DNA from: DASYGT01 sp035999365
Lineage (GTDB): Bacteria > Actinomycetota > Actinomycetes > Mycobacteriales > Jatrophihabitantaceae
Assembly (NCBI GenBank): GCA_035999365.1
Contig: DASYGT010000044.1
Location: 107,149-171,148 of the forward strand
Length of the DNA stretch: 64,000 bases
Reading direction: 5' to 3'
In this document: piece after piece, positions 34,036 to 42,688 of the stretch
Layout: each line of letters begins with the position of its first letter
How positions within the stretch are numbered: the first letter of the stretch is position 1
Notes under the pieces: model-generated
The model's input: only the letters and a program-made list of their open reading frames with translations
The model's database searches: none
Told to the model about the DNA's origin: nothing
Program-made: the position numbers and the translations under genes

Positions 34036-34869
34036 TCACACATCCTTTTCGATCGGGACGCCGACGAGCGAGCCGTACTCGGTCCACGAACCGTCGTAGT
34101 TCTTGACGTTCTCGTGGCCGAGCAGCTCGTGCAGCGCGAACCAGGTGTGGCTGGACCGCTCGCCGATGCGGCAGTAGGCGATGGTGTCGCGGCCGTCGTC
34201 GAGGCCCTCGGCTCCGTAGAGCGCACGCAGGTCGTCGTCGGACTTGAACGTGCCGTCCTCGTTTGCGGCCTTGCTCCAGGGAACATTCAGGGCGGTCGGG
34301 ATGTGACCGCCCCGCTGCGACTGCTCCTGCGGCAAGTGCGCCGGCGCGAGCAGCTTGCCGGAGAATTCGTCGGGCGAGCGCACGTCGACCAGATTCTTCT
34401 TGCCGATCGCCTCGACGACCTCGTCGCGGAACGCACGGATCGACAGATCCTGATCCTGCGCGCTATAGCTGGTCTCAGCACGGCTGACGGTGTCCTTCGA
34501 CAGCTCACGGCCGTCGAGCTCCCACTTCTTGCGGCCGCCGTCGAGCAGCTTCACGTTGTCGTGACCGTAGAGCTTGAAGTACCAGTAGGCGTAGGCGGCG
34601 AACCAGTTGTTGTTGCCGCCGTACAGGATCACGGTGTCGTCGTTGCCGATGCCCTTGTGCGACAGCAAGTGCTCGAACTGCTCCTTGCTGACGAAGTCAC
34701 GGCGGACCTGGTCCTGGAGCTCGGTCTTCCAGTCAAGCTTCACGGCGCCGGCGATGTGCCCACCGTCGTAGGCGGAGGTGTCTTCGTCGACCTCGACGAA
34801 CACGACACCCGGGGTATTCAGGTTCTCTTCGGCCCAATCGGCCGTGACGAGCACGTCTGCGCGGCTCAT
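34036..34869 (-). CDS. Thiosulfate sulfurtransferase (two-domain rhodanese)
   Basis: A 277-residue tandem rhodanese of the CysA2/SseA type. The first, inactive domain has SAYDGGHIAGAVKLDW; the second has LVDVRSPDEFSGKLL and the active-site C233 in YCRIGERSSHTW. Transfers sulfane sulfur from thiosulfate to thiophilic acceptors. ATG at 34869 follows AAGGAGACC. The gene is preceded by a Cys-rich leader peptide at 34999-35094 and followed by DUF1416. Confidence 0.95.
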   Translation of the reverse strand: MSRADVLVTADWAEENLNTPGVVFVEVDEDTSAYDGGHIAGAVKLDWKTELQDQVRRDFVSKEQFEHLLSHKGIGNDDTVILYGGNNNWFAAYAYWYFKLYGHDNVKLLDGGRKKWELDGRELSKDTVSRAETSYSAQDQDLSIRAFRDEVVEAIGKKNLVDVRSPDEFSGKLLAPAHLPQEQSQRGGHIPTALNVPWSKAANEDGTFKSDDDLRALYGAEGLDDGRDTIAYCRIGERSSHTWFALHELLGHENVKNYDGSWTEYGSLVGVPIEKDV

Positions 34870-34998
34870 GTGGTCTCCTTCTTGGCTTGCGTTTGTGGTC
34901 TGGTGGACCGAACGGCGTGGAGGATGGCGCCACGCGTCGGCACGGCGACGCGAGGGCGGGGAAGCAAGGCGCGCTCGGGTGAGCGTGCAGCTACCCGG

Positions 34999-35094
34999 TC
35001 AGTGCATGCGACACAGGCAGCTGCCGACACGGCAGAGATCGACCGTGCGGCGGGAGGTGAGCTGAGTGCTCACAGCGCTAAGCGCGATACCCAT
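34999..35094 (-). CDS. Cys-containing leader peptide upstream of the sulfurtransferase
   Basis: A 31-codon reading frame, ATG at 35094 to TGA at 34999. The product ends SRRTVDLCRVGSCLCRMH, matching a short-peptide pattern I associate with actinobacterial sulfur genes (RR-x-VDL-x-R, then cysteines just before the stop). It starts ten bases after the lmeA stop and ends 129 bases before the sulfurtransferase ATG. Three cysteine codons near the stop suggest translation-coupled sensing of cysteine supply. No protein function is implied. Confidence 0.75.
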   Translation of the reverse strand: MGIALSAVSTQLTSRRTVDLCRVGSCLCRMH

Positions 35095-35104
35095 GCGGCT
35101 CAGC

Positions 35105-35806
35105 CTAACGGAATACGACGTCCACGGCCGATCCGCACACCACCAGGCCCGATGCGACAGGCTTGAGCTCGTCCAGACGCAGGCCGTACGGAAGGGGCGG
35201 GAGTGGGATCGGGACGTTCAGGCTGGGCATCAGCTGCTTGACCACGAGGCTGGGCAGGCTTATTCCGGCCACTGACAGCCCACGCACCCTCAACCAGACC
35301 GACCCGTCGACCACGGAAAGCACGGCGTGCCCGCTCACTCGTGCCAGCTGGTTGATCCCGGGAACAGGAAGCGACGCCGATGCGATCAGCCGATCCCGTT
35401 CGAAGGCGAGGGTGAGGCCGGGTATTCGACTGACCCTGGCGATCTCGCCGTACGGAAGGACGATGTGTCCCTCGACCCGCTCGACCGGCAACTGCGTTGT
35501 CCGGCCACCCAGCAGCTCGCGCGGCGGCAGCAACGCGTTGTAGAGGTGCGCCTCGAGAGTCGCGCCGGCCATCTCACCGATCTGCAGGCCGCCGCCCGAG
35601 ACCTCGATGTCGCTGTAACGACCACGCAGTGCCTGCGTCAGGAACGGTGTGCCGTGAACGCGAACACTCGGCTTGTGGCCGAACGGTTCGATCAGGTACT
35701 CGGAGGCCTTGTGCTCGGCCAGCGCGGCACAGCTGCGATCGGCGAGAGCGACAGACAGCGCCAGCACGACGATCACCGCCACCACGACGACTAGGACGAT
35801 CACCAC
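35105..35806 (-). CDS. lmeA: DUF2993 family lipid-binding protein, LmeA-like
   Basis: A 233-residue exported protein. The GTG at 35806 follows TCGAGG by six bases; an N-terminal span (VIVLVVVVAVIVVLALSVALA) serves as signal anchor. The body is a tubular-lipid-binding-like DUF2993 domain with FLTQALRGRYSDIEVSGGGLQIG and LSVAGISLPSLVVKQLMP. In mycobacteria LmeA (Rv0817c) binds phospholipids and supports lipomannan mannan elongation. Here it lies upstream of the sulfurtransferase, as in M. tuberculosis. Confidence 0.85.
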   Translation of the reverse strand: MVIVLVVVVAVIVVLALSVALADRSCAALAEHKASEYLIEPFGHKPSVRVHGTPFLTQALRGRYSDIEVSGGGLQIGEMAGATLEAHLYNALLPPRELLGGRTTQLPVERVEGHIVLPYGEIARVSRIPGLTLAFERDRLIASASLPVPGINQLARVSGHAVLSVVDGSVWLRVRGLSVAGISLPSLVVKQLMPSLNVPIPLPPLPYGLRLDELKPVASGLVVCGSAVDVVFR

Positions 35807-35841
35807 GGCTGACCTCGACCAGTCATCGGCACTCGGCGGCC

Positions 35842-36720
35842 TCAGGCACGGATCGCGAGTAGCAGGAGGAACGCGACCGGCGCGCTGAGCGTCAACGGAA
35901 GCAGGGCGGTGATCAGTGGCCTCGTGCGGCGGCCAGAGGCGCCTGCGGGTTCGGGGGTCGACGCGTCGATGAAGGCCGCGGCAACCGCGAAGAACGCAAC
36001 GATGGCACCGAGAGCCGCTCCCGCGAAGGTGCCGCGGGCGCCGGCGAAGTCCGCCCCGTCGGTGATGGCCAGATGGCCGACGGACCCACCGAGTCCGGCC
36101 GCAGCGACGACGGCGAGCAGACCGCGGGGAATCCCGGCATCGAAACGAGGAGCAGGCATGATCATGTCGACCAGGTACCCGACGATCAGGGCACCGCACA
36201 CGACCTCGAGGACACCGGCCACGACGTGACCGCCCGTCGATGCCGGCAGAAACTCGTGCCGGAGCTGCAGGAATGCCGTCAGCGAGCTCGTCATCGCCAC
36301 GAGCAGGGCAACGGCGGACAGCGATTCGACGACTCGCACCCGTGCCGCACCGCGGGCGAGTTGGTGCACGAACATCAGCGGCACCGCCAGAGCGAAAATG
36401 ATCAGTAAGGTGCCCAGCCTGCTGTGCGGCCAGAGCGACACCGTCACATCAGATCCGGCCGAAGCCGCAGCGCCGATCACCAACGCGCCGTTGCGACCCG
36501 GCAGGGCGGCACCGAACACCCACCCGACGACGACCAACGCCTGCACTGCGGCCGTGCCGACGAGCAGCGCGACAGCGCTCGTCCGACCGGCGAGGACGAG
36601 ACCCGCGCCGATCACGAGGACGATGACGAGACCGCTGAGCAGGGTGTGATCCGTGGTCCGGTCGTCGGCTGCGTGCGTCCCGCGCGGCGTCCTCGCCGCC
36701 TGGTCAGTCACGGACGCCAT
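35842..36720 (-). CDS. Integral membrane protein of unknown function
   Basis: A 292-residue protein with a short soluble start (MASVTDQAARTPRGTHAADDR) and about eight hydrophobic segments, for example LLSGLVIVLVIGAGLVLAG, LLIIFALAVPLMFVHQLARG and ALLPLTLSAPVAFLLLLAI. No recognised family. It overlaps the upstream alpha/beta hydrolase gene by 17 bases and leads into lmeA, forming a hydrolase-membrane protein-lmeA operon. An envelope role is inferred from that context only. Confidence 0.8.
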   Translation of the reverse strand: MASVTDQAARTPRGTHAADDRTTDHTLLSGLVIVLVIGAGLVLAGRTSAVALLVGTAAVQALVVVGWVFGAALPGRNGALVIGAAASAGSDVTVSLWPHSRLGTLLIIFALAVPLMFVHQLARGAARVRVVESLSAVALLVAMTSSLTAFLQLRHEFLPASTGGHVVAGVLEVVCGALIVGYLVDMIMPAPRFDAGIPRGLLAVVAAAGLGGSVGHLAITDGADFAGARGTFAGAALGAIVAFFAVAAAFIDASTPEPAGASGRRTRPLITALLPLTLSAPVAFLLLLAIRA

Positions 36721-37483
36721 CGTCGCAGACGGGGGACGCAACGACGACGGTGCGCACCCACTCGACGATGCGTGCGACCAGTTGCGCAGTGGTGGCCGTC
36801 TCGGCATGACCCATCCCCGGTTCGATCCACACCTCGGCCTCCGGAGCGGCAGCAGCGAGGGCCTCGACGTGGTGCATCGGGAAGTAGTGGTCGCCGTCGC
36901 CGTGCACGATGAGCAGCGGACGGGGAGCGATACTCGCCACAACCTCCGCAGGTGCCTTCGGTACGTCCTGCCAACCGTCGTGGGCCAGCCGGGTGCGCCG
37001 GGCGACGCGGCAGGCGAGCCGACCGCTGCGCGTCTCGCACAGCCAGTGCACGAGTCGCATGGAACGGGTGCCACGCTCGAACCAGGTGCCGGGTGAACTG
37101 ACGCTCACCACCGCGTCGGCGTCGCCGCCGAGGCCGGCGTGGCGGAGCACGGCCGAACCACCCATCGACCAGCCCAGCACCGCTACCCGGGCGTAACCCG
37201 CACCGCGCAGCCACGCGACCGCGGCCGCAACGTCGTGGATCTCGAGGTCACCCGCAGTGCAGAATCCGCCGGACCGCCCGTGCCCCCGGAAGTCGATCGA
37301 CAGGACGGACATTCCCGACGAGACGATGTTGCCGACGATGCGCCGCACAGCGGGATTGCCCGACGAGCCGGTGAAGCCGTGCGCCACGACAGCAGCCAGA
37401 TCGCGGTGCCCGCTGTCGTAGTGCAGCGCCGACAGCCGAACGCCGTCGATCGTGGCGAGCGTGATGCGGTCTGCGGCGGGCAC
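36704..37483 (-). CDS. Alpha/beta hydrolase
   Basis: A 259-residue serine hydrolase. The oxyanion region is AHGFTGSSGNP, the nucleophile is S106 in GWSMGG, the acid lies in VHGDGDHYFP and the catalytic histidine is in GMGHAE. Closest visible type is the dienelactone-hydrolase/lysophospholipase-like group. Substrate unknown. First gene of the operon that includes the membrane protein and lmeA; divergent from glnR. Confidence 0.9.
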   Translation of the reverse strand: MPAADRITLATIDGVRLSALHYDSGHRDLAAVVAHGFTGSSGNPAVRRIVGNIVSSGMSVLSIDFRGHGRSGGFCTAGDLEIHDVAAAVAWLRGAGYARVAVLGWSMGGSAVLRHAGLGGDADAVVSVSSPGTWFERGTRSMRLVHWLCETRSGRLACRVARRTRLAHDGWQDVPKAPAEVVASIAPRPLLIVHGDGDHYFPMHHVEALAAAAPEAEVWIEPGMGHAETATTAQLVARIVEWVRTVVVASPVCDDGVRD

Positions 37484-37554
37484 ACCAGGTATTCTTCCTT
37501 GCAGGAAGTCGATCCAACGCGGGCAGCGCCGCCCCAGTTCTCTTGGAGGGGTGC

Positions 37555-38277
37555 GTGGAACTCGTCCTATTGACCGCGGCTAGCCAGCCGACCACCGAAG
37601 TCCTGCCGAGCCTCGGTCTGCTCGCGCATCACGTCAGCGTCCTGCCGCTTGAGGCCTCCCGTCTGGTTGATCGCCCGCTCGGCGACGTCATCCTCATCGA
37701 CGCCCGCCGCGATCTGGCTGGAGCCAGGTCCTTCACGCGCGTGCTACGGGCCGTCGGCGTCCAGGTGCCGGTGATCGCGGTTCTGACCGAGGGTGGCCTC
37801 GTGGCTCTGTCTGCCGAGTGGACCGTCGACGATCTCGTGCTCGACACCGCAGGTCCGGCCGAACTGGACGCCCGCCTTCGGCTCGCTGTCGAACGCCGCG
37901 CTGCGGCATCGGACGTGTTGCCGGACCAGGTCGACATCGGTGATCTCACGATCGACGAGACGACCTACACGGCCCGGCTCTCCGGTACCGCGCTGGACCT
38001 GACCTACAAGGAGTTCGAGCTGCTGAAGTTCCTCGCCCAGCATCCTGGCCGGGTCTTTACCCGGTCCCACCTCGTACAAGAGGTCTGGGGCTACGACTAC
38101 TTCGGTGGCACGCGCACGGTCGACGTGCACGTACGGCGCCTGCGCGCGAAGCTCGGCCCGGAACATGAGGCCATGATCGGCACGGTGCGCAACGTCGGCT
38201 ACAAGTTCGTCCGGCCGAGCGCCGACGGGTCACGGCGGATCAGCGAACCGTCCGAGTCGTTCGACGCGCAGATCTGA
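37555..38277 (+). CDS. glnR: Atypical OmpR-type response regulator, GlnR-like
   Basis: A 240-residue nitrogen regulator. The GTG at 37555 follows GGAGGGG. The receiver-like N-domain (VELVLLTAASQPTTEVLPSLGLLAHHVSVLPLEASRL) keeps D49 in ILIDARRD but lacks the acidic pocket and the lysine of true receivers, as in actinobacterial GlnR. The winged helix is at about 125-218 (LTYKEFELLKFLAQHPGRVFTRSHLVQEVWGY, then RTVDVHVRRLRAKLG). The GlnR-mshD-pst order matches Rv0818-Rv0820. Confidence 0.9.
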   Translation: MELVLLTAASQPTTEVLPSLGLLAHHVSVLPLEASRLVDRPLGDVILIDARRDLAGARSFTRVLRAVGVQVPVIAVLTEGGLVALSAEWTVDDLVLDTAGPAELDARLRLAVERRAAASDVLPDQVDIGDLTIDETTYTARLSGTALDLTYKEFELLKFLAQHPGRVFTRSHLVQEVWGYDYFGGTRTVDVHVRRLRAKLGPEHEAMIGTVRNVGYKFVRPSADGSRRISEPSESFDAQI

Positions 38278-38299
38278 GGCCACTCGATACGGTGCGCTG

Positions 38300-39151
38300 G
38301 TGGGCCCGACGATCTCGCAACCCGACCTCCTCGACGGCGCCGCCCGGACCGGTGTGCTGAGGCTCGCGGAGACGATCGAATCACGCGACGGCGCGCCACC
38401 GCTGTCCGACCAGGCGCTGACCCAACTCGGCTCGAGCCACGTCACGCACCTGCTCGCCGGGTCGGGGCCCGAGCTGTCGGGATACGCGCAACTGGCCGGC
38501 TCGACGCTCGAGATCGCAGGCGATCAGGCGTCCGTACACGAACTGCTCGATGCCGCGCTGGCCCTGCGGCCGGATCTGCTCGTGTGGTCGCACGGTCAGC
38601 GTTCCCCGCTTCGCGCCGTCCTTGCCGAGCGTGGCTTCAACGCGGTGCGCGTGCTTCACCAACTGCGCCGGCCGACCAGTGCCCCGGTCGCCGATTCACC
38701 CATCCCGGGAGGAGTCAGCGTTCGCGCGTTCGTCGTCGGACAGGACGAGGACGCCTGGGTGCGCGTCAATGCGGCCGCGTTCGCCACACATCCCGAGCAA
38801 GGCGGGTGGACCGTCGACGACCTGCTCGTGCGCGAACGGGAGCCGTGGTTCGATCCGGCCGGCTTCCTGGTCGCCGAACGCGACGGCGTCATGATCGGCT
38901 ATCACTGGACCAAGGTGCACGGCGACGGCCTGGGCGAGGTGTACGTCCTCGGCGTCGACCCGGACGCGCAGGGTCTGAAGCTCGGTGCGGCGCTCCTCGT
39001 CGCAGGACTGCGACTGTTGGCCGGGCGCGGCTGCCCCGAAGTGCTGCTCTATGTCGACGACGACAATGCGGCTGCGATGCGCCTCTACGAACGGTTCGGC
39101 TTCGAGCATTTCGACACCGACGTCCAGTGGCAGATGGGCCAGTTCAGCTGA
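38300..39151 (+). CDS. mshD: Mycothiol synthase
   Basis: A 283-residue tandem GNAT protein that acetylates the cysteinyl amine of Cys-GlcN-Ins in the last step of mycothiol synthesis. The C-terminal domain has VYVLGVDPDAQGLKLGAALLVAGLRLLAGRGCPEVLLYVDDDNAAAMRLYERFGFE, with the acetyl-CoA loop and the LYVD-DN motif typical of MshD; the first domain is degenerate. GTG start at 38300, 22 bases after glnR. Confidence 0.93.
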   Translation: MGPTISQPDLLDGAARTGVLRLAETIESRDGAPPLSDQALTQLGSSHVTHLLAGSGPELSGYAQLAGSTLEIAGDQASVHELLDAALALRPDLLVWSHGQRSPLRAVLAERGFNAVRVLHQLRRPTSAPVADSPIPGGVSVRAFVVGQDEDAWVRVNAAAFATHPEQGGWTVDDLLVREREPWFDPAGFLVAERDGVMIGYHWTKVHGDGLGEVYVLGVDPDAQGLKLGAALLVAGLRLLAGRGCPEVLLYVDDDNAAAMRLYERFGFEHFDTDVQWQMGQFS

Positions 39152-39194
39152 TTGTCACTCAGATCACAACCCGATGTCACCGAAGCCCGCGTCG

Positions 39195-39217
39195 TCATTC
39201 ACCGCGCGTTCATCTTG
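39195..39217 (+). promoter_or_regulatory. Candidate PhoP (PHO) box before pstS
   Basis: Two TTCA-containing units start 11 bases apart (TTCACCGCGCG then TTCATCTTGG), the 11-base direct-repeat layout of actinobacterial PhoP sites. A weaker third TCAC lies about 21 bases further upstream. It is 71 bases before the pstS GTG. Confidence 0.55.
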
Positions 39218-39287
39218 GCTCCCCCGCGGCGCCACCTGTCCCTCCTAGCGTCCTGCGATGACAGAGTCATTGACGAAGGGACCAACT

Positions 39288-40409
39288 GTGAAGCTGTACC
39301 GAATCGGTGCGGTGGCAGGACTCGCCGCGGCGGCGGTCACGCTCGCCGCCTGCTCGAGCTCCAAGACGTCGAGCGGTAGCTCGAACTCCTCGTCCTCATC
39401 GTCTTCGAGCACCAGCGCGACAGGCTGCTCGAGCGGGACGCTCAACGCACAGGGCTCCACTGCGCAGACCAACGCGATCAACCAGTGGATCAAGGATTAC
39501 CAGTCGGCGTGCACCGGCTCGACGATCAACTACAACCCGACCGGTTCTGGCGCCGGCGTCACCGCGTTCAACGCCAACCAGGACGACTTCGTCGGCTCGG
39601 ACTCGGCGCTCGACCCGAAGAAGGGTGAGTACGCCAAGGCGCAGACGCGCTGCGGCAGCGCGCCGATGGATCTTCCGATGGTCGTCGGCCCGATTGCCAT
39701 CGCCTACAAGGTGAGCGGCGTCAAGTCGCTCGTTCTCGACGGCCCGACGATCGCCAAGATCTTCCTGGGCAAGATCACGACCTGGAACGACCCGGCGATC
39801 AAGGCGCTGAACTCGAGCGCACCGCTGCCGTCGACGAAGATCACCGTGTACTACCGTTCGGATTCCTCGGGCACGACGCAGAACTTCGAGCGTTACCTCG
39901 CGGCGATCGCACCGACGGTGTTCACCGTGGCACCGGACAAGGACTCGTCCAAGGCGCACTTCGCCGGGCAGGGCAAGGCCAAGTCGCAGGGTGTGTCGGC
40001 GGCCATCGCCAGCACCGAGGGGTCGATCGGTTATGACGAGTACTCGTTCGCCGTCAACAGTGGCCTCGACACCGCAGCCATCGACAACGGCAGTGGCACG
40101 CCGGTGCAGCTGAGCAAGGACACCGCCAGTGCCGCGGCACAAGCAGCGACGGTGGCCTCGAGCGGCCCGGGCGACCTGAGCCTGAAGATCGACTACGCGG
40201 AGAAGACCGCGGGTGCGTACCCGATCATCCTGGTGACGTACGAGATTGCCTGCACCAAGTACAGCAACGCCTCGACAGGGACGTTCGTGAAGAACTTCCT
40301 GAAGTACGCGGCCAACGGCGGCCAGGCCAAGCTCGCACAGCTCGGCTACGCCCCGCTGCCCGCGCAGTTGCAAGCGCAGGTGAACCAGTCGATCGCGACG
40401 ATCAGCTGA
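39288..40409 (+). CDS. pstS: Phosphate-binding lipoprotein PstS
   Basis: A 373-residue periplasmic-type phosphate receptor for the Pst ABC importer. The GTG at 39288 follows GAAGGGA; the ATG at 39258 is an alternative. The lipobox LAAC gives C22, then a Ser-rich linker. Phosphate-binding segments are LNAQGSTAQTNAINQW, NPTGSGAGVTAF, GSDSALDP and YRSDSSGTTQNFERYL. Probably induced by phosphate limitation via the PHO box. A strong hairpin separates it from pstC. Confidence 0.96.
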   Translation: MKLYRIGAVAGLAAAAVTLAACSSSKTSSGSSNSSSSSSSSTSATGCSSGTLNAQGSTAQTNAINQWIKDYQSACTGSTINYNPTGSGAGVTAFNANQDDFVGSDSALDPKKGEYAKAQTRCGSAPMDLPMVVGPIAIAYKVSGVKSLVLDGPTIAKIFLGKITTWNDPAIKALNSSAPLPSTKITVYYRSDSSGTTQNFERYLAAIAPTVFTVAPDKDSSKAHFAGQGKAKSQGVSAAIASTEGSIGYDEYSFAVNSGLDTAAIDNGSGTPVQLSKDTASAAAQAATVASSGPGDLSLKIDYAEKTAGAYPIILVTYEIACTKYSNASTGTFVKNFLKYAANGGQAKLAQLGYAPLPAQLQAQVNQSIATIS

Positions 40410-40441
40410 TCGTCGGCGTATCGACCATGCGATGAGCGACT

Positions 40442-40479
40442 CGTCGGGTCGTGAGGCAGCGAATCCTCACGGCCCGACG
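40442..40479 (+). terminator. Strong hairpin between pstS and pstC
   Basis: A 15-bp stem with one G-U pair and an eight-base loop, starting CGTCGGG and ending CCCGACG, 33 bases after the pstS stop. No T-run follows, so a partial terminator or RNA-processing barrier that raises pstS over pstC is more likely than complete termination. Confidence 0.65.
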
Positions 40480-40512
40480 GGCGTGTTTACAGGGGCGGGA
40501 AAGGGCAGCGCC

Positions 40513-41715
40513 ATGACAGACTCCGGATCGAGACAGGATGGTCCGCGAGTCACCGTGCCGCGATCGGACTCGCCGCTCCCGCCGCCTTCGATAGCAGGTG
40601 AGTACGTGACTCCACCCGAGTCCGACGGTGCCGATGTCACCAGAGATCGCGACGACGCCGCCCAGCCCCCGCCGGCGGACCAGTCGCACGGCACCGCGAC
40701 GGTGCAGAGCGAGCCGGTGATCGTCGGTTCCGCCGAACCGCTGGCCATCGGTGTGGGCATCGGCGCCGGCGGGCCGCCGGTCCTTGGCGCCGGCACGCCC
40801 GGCGGACGGCTCCGGCTCGGCGACCGCATCTTCGGCGGAGTGACGGCCGGCGCCTCGGGCTTCGTGATCGTCCTGGTCGTGCTCGTGGCCATCTTCCTGC
40901 TGATCAAGTCGGTCCCGTCGATCGTGGACGACAAGGTCAACTTCCTGACCTCGACCGAGTGGTCGACCACGGTCGGCAACCTGCACTTCGGCGTGGCGTC
41001 CCTGCTCTACACGACGGTGATGATCTCGCTCGTCGCACTCGTGATCGCAGTGCCGATCTCGATCGGTATCGCGCTGTTCATCACCCAGTACGCACCGAAG
41101 CGGCTGGCGCGGCCGGTTGCCTACGTGATCGATCTGCTGGCCGCCATCCCGTCGATCATCTACGGCATCTGGGGGTTCAGCGTGCTGGCCCCGCGCCTGG
41201 AAGGCGTGCAGCGGGTGCTGTACCACCTGGGTGGTCTCCCGCTGTTCAAGGACCAAGGCGTGATCAAGGGCAGCCTCTTCGACGGCGGCATCGTCCTCGC
41301 CGTGATGATCCTGCCGATCGTCACGGCAATCAGCCGCGACGTCTTCGAGCGGACACCAAGGGCGAACAAAGAGGCGGCACTGGCCCTCGGCGCCACTCGC
41401 TGGGAGATGATCCGGATGTCGGTCCTCCCCTACGGGCGCTCGGGTGTCGTGAGCGGCGCCATGCTCGGCCTCGGGCGGGCACTCGGCGAGACGATCGCCG
41501 TTCTGCTCATCCTCTCCAAGGTCAGCAACTTCTCGGTGTCGTTCTTCAGTGGCGGTGAGACCTTCGCATCGAAGATCGCGAACAACGCCTCCGAGTTCAA
41601 CAACCCGAAGTCGACCGGGGCCTACATCGCAGCAGGACTCGTGCTGTTCGTCCTGACCTTCGTGGTCAACGCCGCTGCGCGATGGGTCGTCAACCGTCGA
41701 AGGGAATTCTCGTGA
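40513..41715 (+). CDS. pstC: Phosphate ABC transporter permease PstC
   Basis: A 400-residue permease. The ATG at 40513 is preferred to an in-frame ATG at 40432 because the latter would place the hairpin inside the coding region. About 100 Pro/Gly/Ser-rich cytoplasmic residues precede six spans. The EAA loop is NKEAALALGATRWEMIRMSVLPYGRSGVVSGAMLGLGRALGET. Works with PstA in the channel for phosphate. Confidence 0.94.
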   Translation: MTDSGSRQDGPRVTVPRSDSPLPPPSIAGEYVTPPESDGADVTRDRDDAAQPPPADQSHGTATVQSEPVIVGSAEPLAIGVGIGAGGPPVLGAGTPGGRLRLGDRIFGGVTAGASGFVIVLVVLVAIFLLIKSVPSIVDDKVNFLTSTEWSTTVGNLHFGVASLLYTTVMISLVALVIAVPISIGIALFITQYAPKRLARPVAYVIDLLAAIPSIIYGIWGFSVLAPRLEGVQRVLYHLGGLPLFKDQGVIKGSLFDGGIVLAVMILPIVTAISRDVFERTPRANKEAALALGATRWEMIRMSVLPYGRSGVVSGAMLGLGRALGETIAVLLILSKVSNFSVSFFSGGETFASKIANNASEFNNPKSTGAYIAAGLVLFVLTFVVNAAARWVVNRRREFS

Positions 41716-42671
41716 GCACGATGACGGCGGCAGACACTCCGGTGTTCGCCCGGGTCTCCGGTGCGCGACGCGTGAAGAACAACGTCGCGACGGGCTTCGT
41801 CGTCGGCTCGGTTCTGGTCGCGCTCGTACCGCTGGTGTGGCTGCTCTGGACGGTGATCGGCAAGGGCGCCCACGTCGTCGCCAAGGCCAGCTGGTGGACC
41901 GGCACGCAGCGCAACAAGACGTTCACCGACTCCGGGGGCGGCGTCCTGCATGCCATCGTGGGCACGCTGGAGCAGGTCGCCATCTGCACATTGATCTCGG
42001 TGCCCGTCGCCGTGCTCGTCGGCGTCTACCTCATCGAGTACGGCCGCGGCCCGATCGCGCGAACGGCGACCTTCATGGTCGACATCCTCACCGGCATCCC
42101 GTCCATCGTCGCGGCGCTGTTCATCTACGCGGTCTTCATCGCATCGTTCGGGCTGCGCGGTTCGGGCTGGTTGGTGTCGCTCGCGCTGGTCATCCTGATG
42201 ATCCCGGTGGTGGTTCGCACCACCGAGGAGATGCTGCGTCTCGTACCGAACGAATTGCGCGAGGCGTCGTACGCGCTCGGCGTGCCGAAATGGAAGACGA
42301 TCGTGCGCGTCGTGCTGCCCACGGCCTTCACCGGCCTGATCACCGGCGTGATCCTCGGCATCGCGCGCGTTGCGGGTGAGACGGCCCCACTGCTGATCCT
42401 CGTCGGCTACTCGCAGGACATGAACACCGATCCCTTCAAAGGGGCGCAGGGCACCCTGCCCGGAATGATCTACGACCAGTTCAACAACCTGATCCAGGCG
42501 AAGGGCACCGGCGCGTACCACCTGGACGCGAACGGCAACCGGGTGGCGGGCGCCGTCGCGAACTTCGCACCGGAGCGCATGTGGGGAACCGCGTTGACGC
42601 TCATTCTCATCGTCCTGCTGCTGAACCTGATCGCCCGTTTCGTGGGCCGATTCAGCAAGATCGCCGAATAA
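41712..42671 (+). CDS. pstA: Phosphate ABC transporter permease PstA
   Basis: A 319-residue six-span permease. The GTG at 41712 overlaps the pstC stop as GTGA. The EAA loop is NELREASYALGVPKWKTIVRVVLPTAFTGLITGVILGIARVAGET. Extracytoplasmic loop between the fifth and sixth spans is long (SQDMNTDPFKGAQ). Partner of PstC. Confidence 0.95.
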   Translation: MSTMTAADTPVFARVSGARRVKNNVATGFVVGSVLVALVPLVWLLWTVIGKGAHVVAKASWWTGTQRNKTFTDSGGGVLHAIVGTLEQVAICTLISVPVAVLVGVYLIEYGRGPIARTATFMVDILTGIPSIVAALFIYAVFIASFGLRGSGWLVSLALVILMIPVVVRTTEEMLRLVPNELREASYALGVPKWKTIVRVVLPTAFTGLITGVILGIARVAGETAPLLILVGYSQDMNTDPFKGAQGTLPGMIYDQFNNLIQAKGTGAYHLDANGNRVAGAVANFAPERMWGTALTLILIVLLLNLIARFVGRFSKIAE

Positions 42672-42688
42672 CGAGCGAGGAGACCGAT

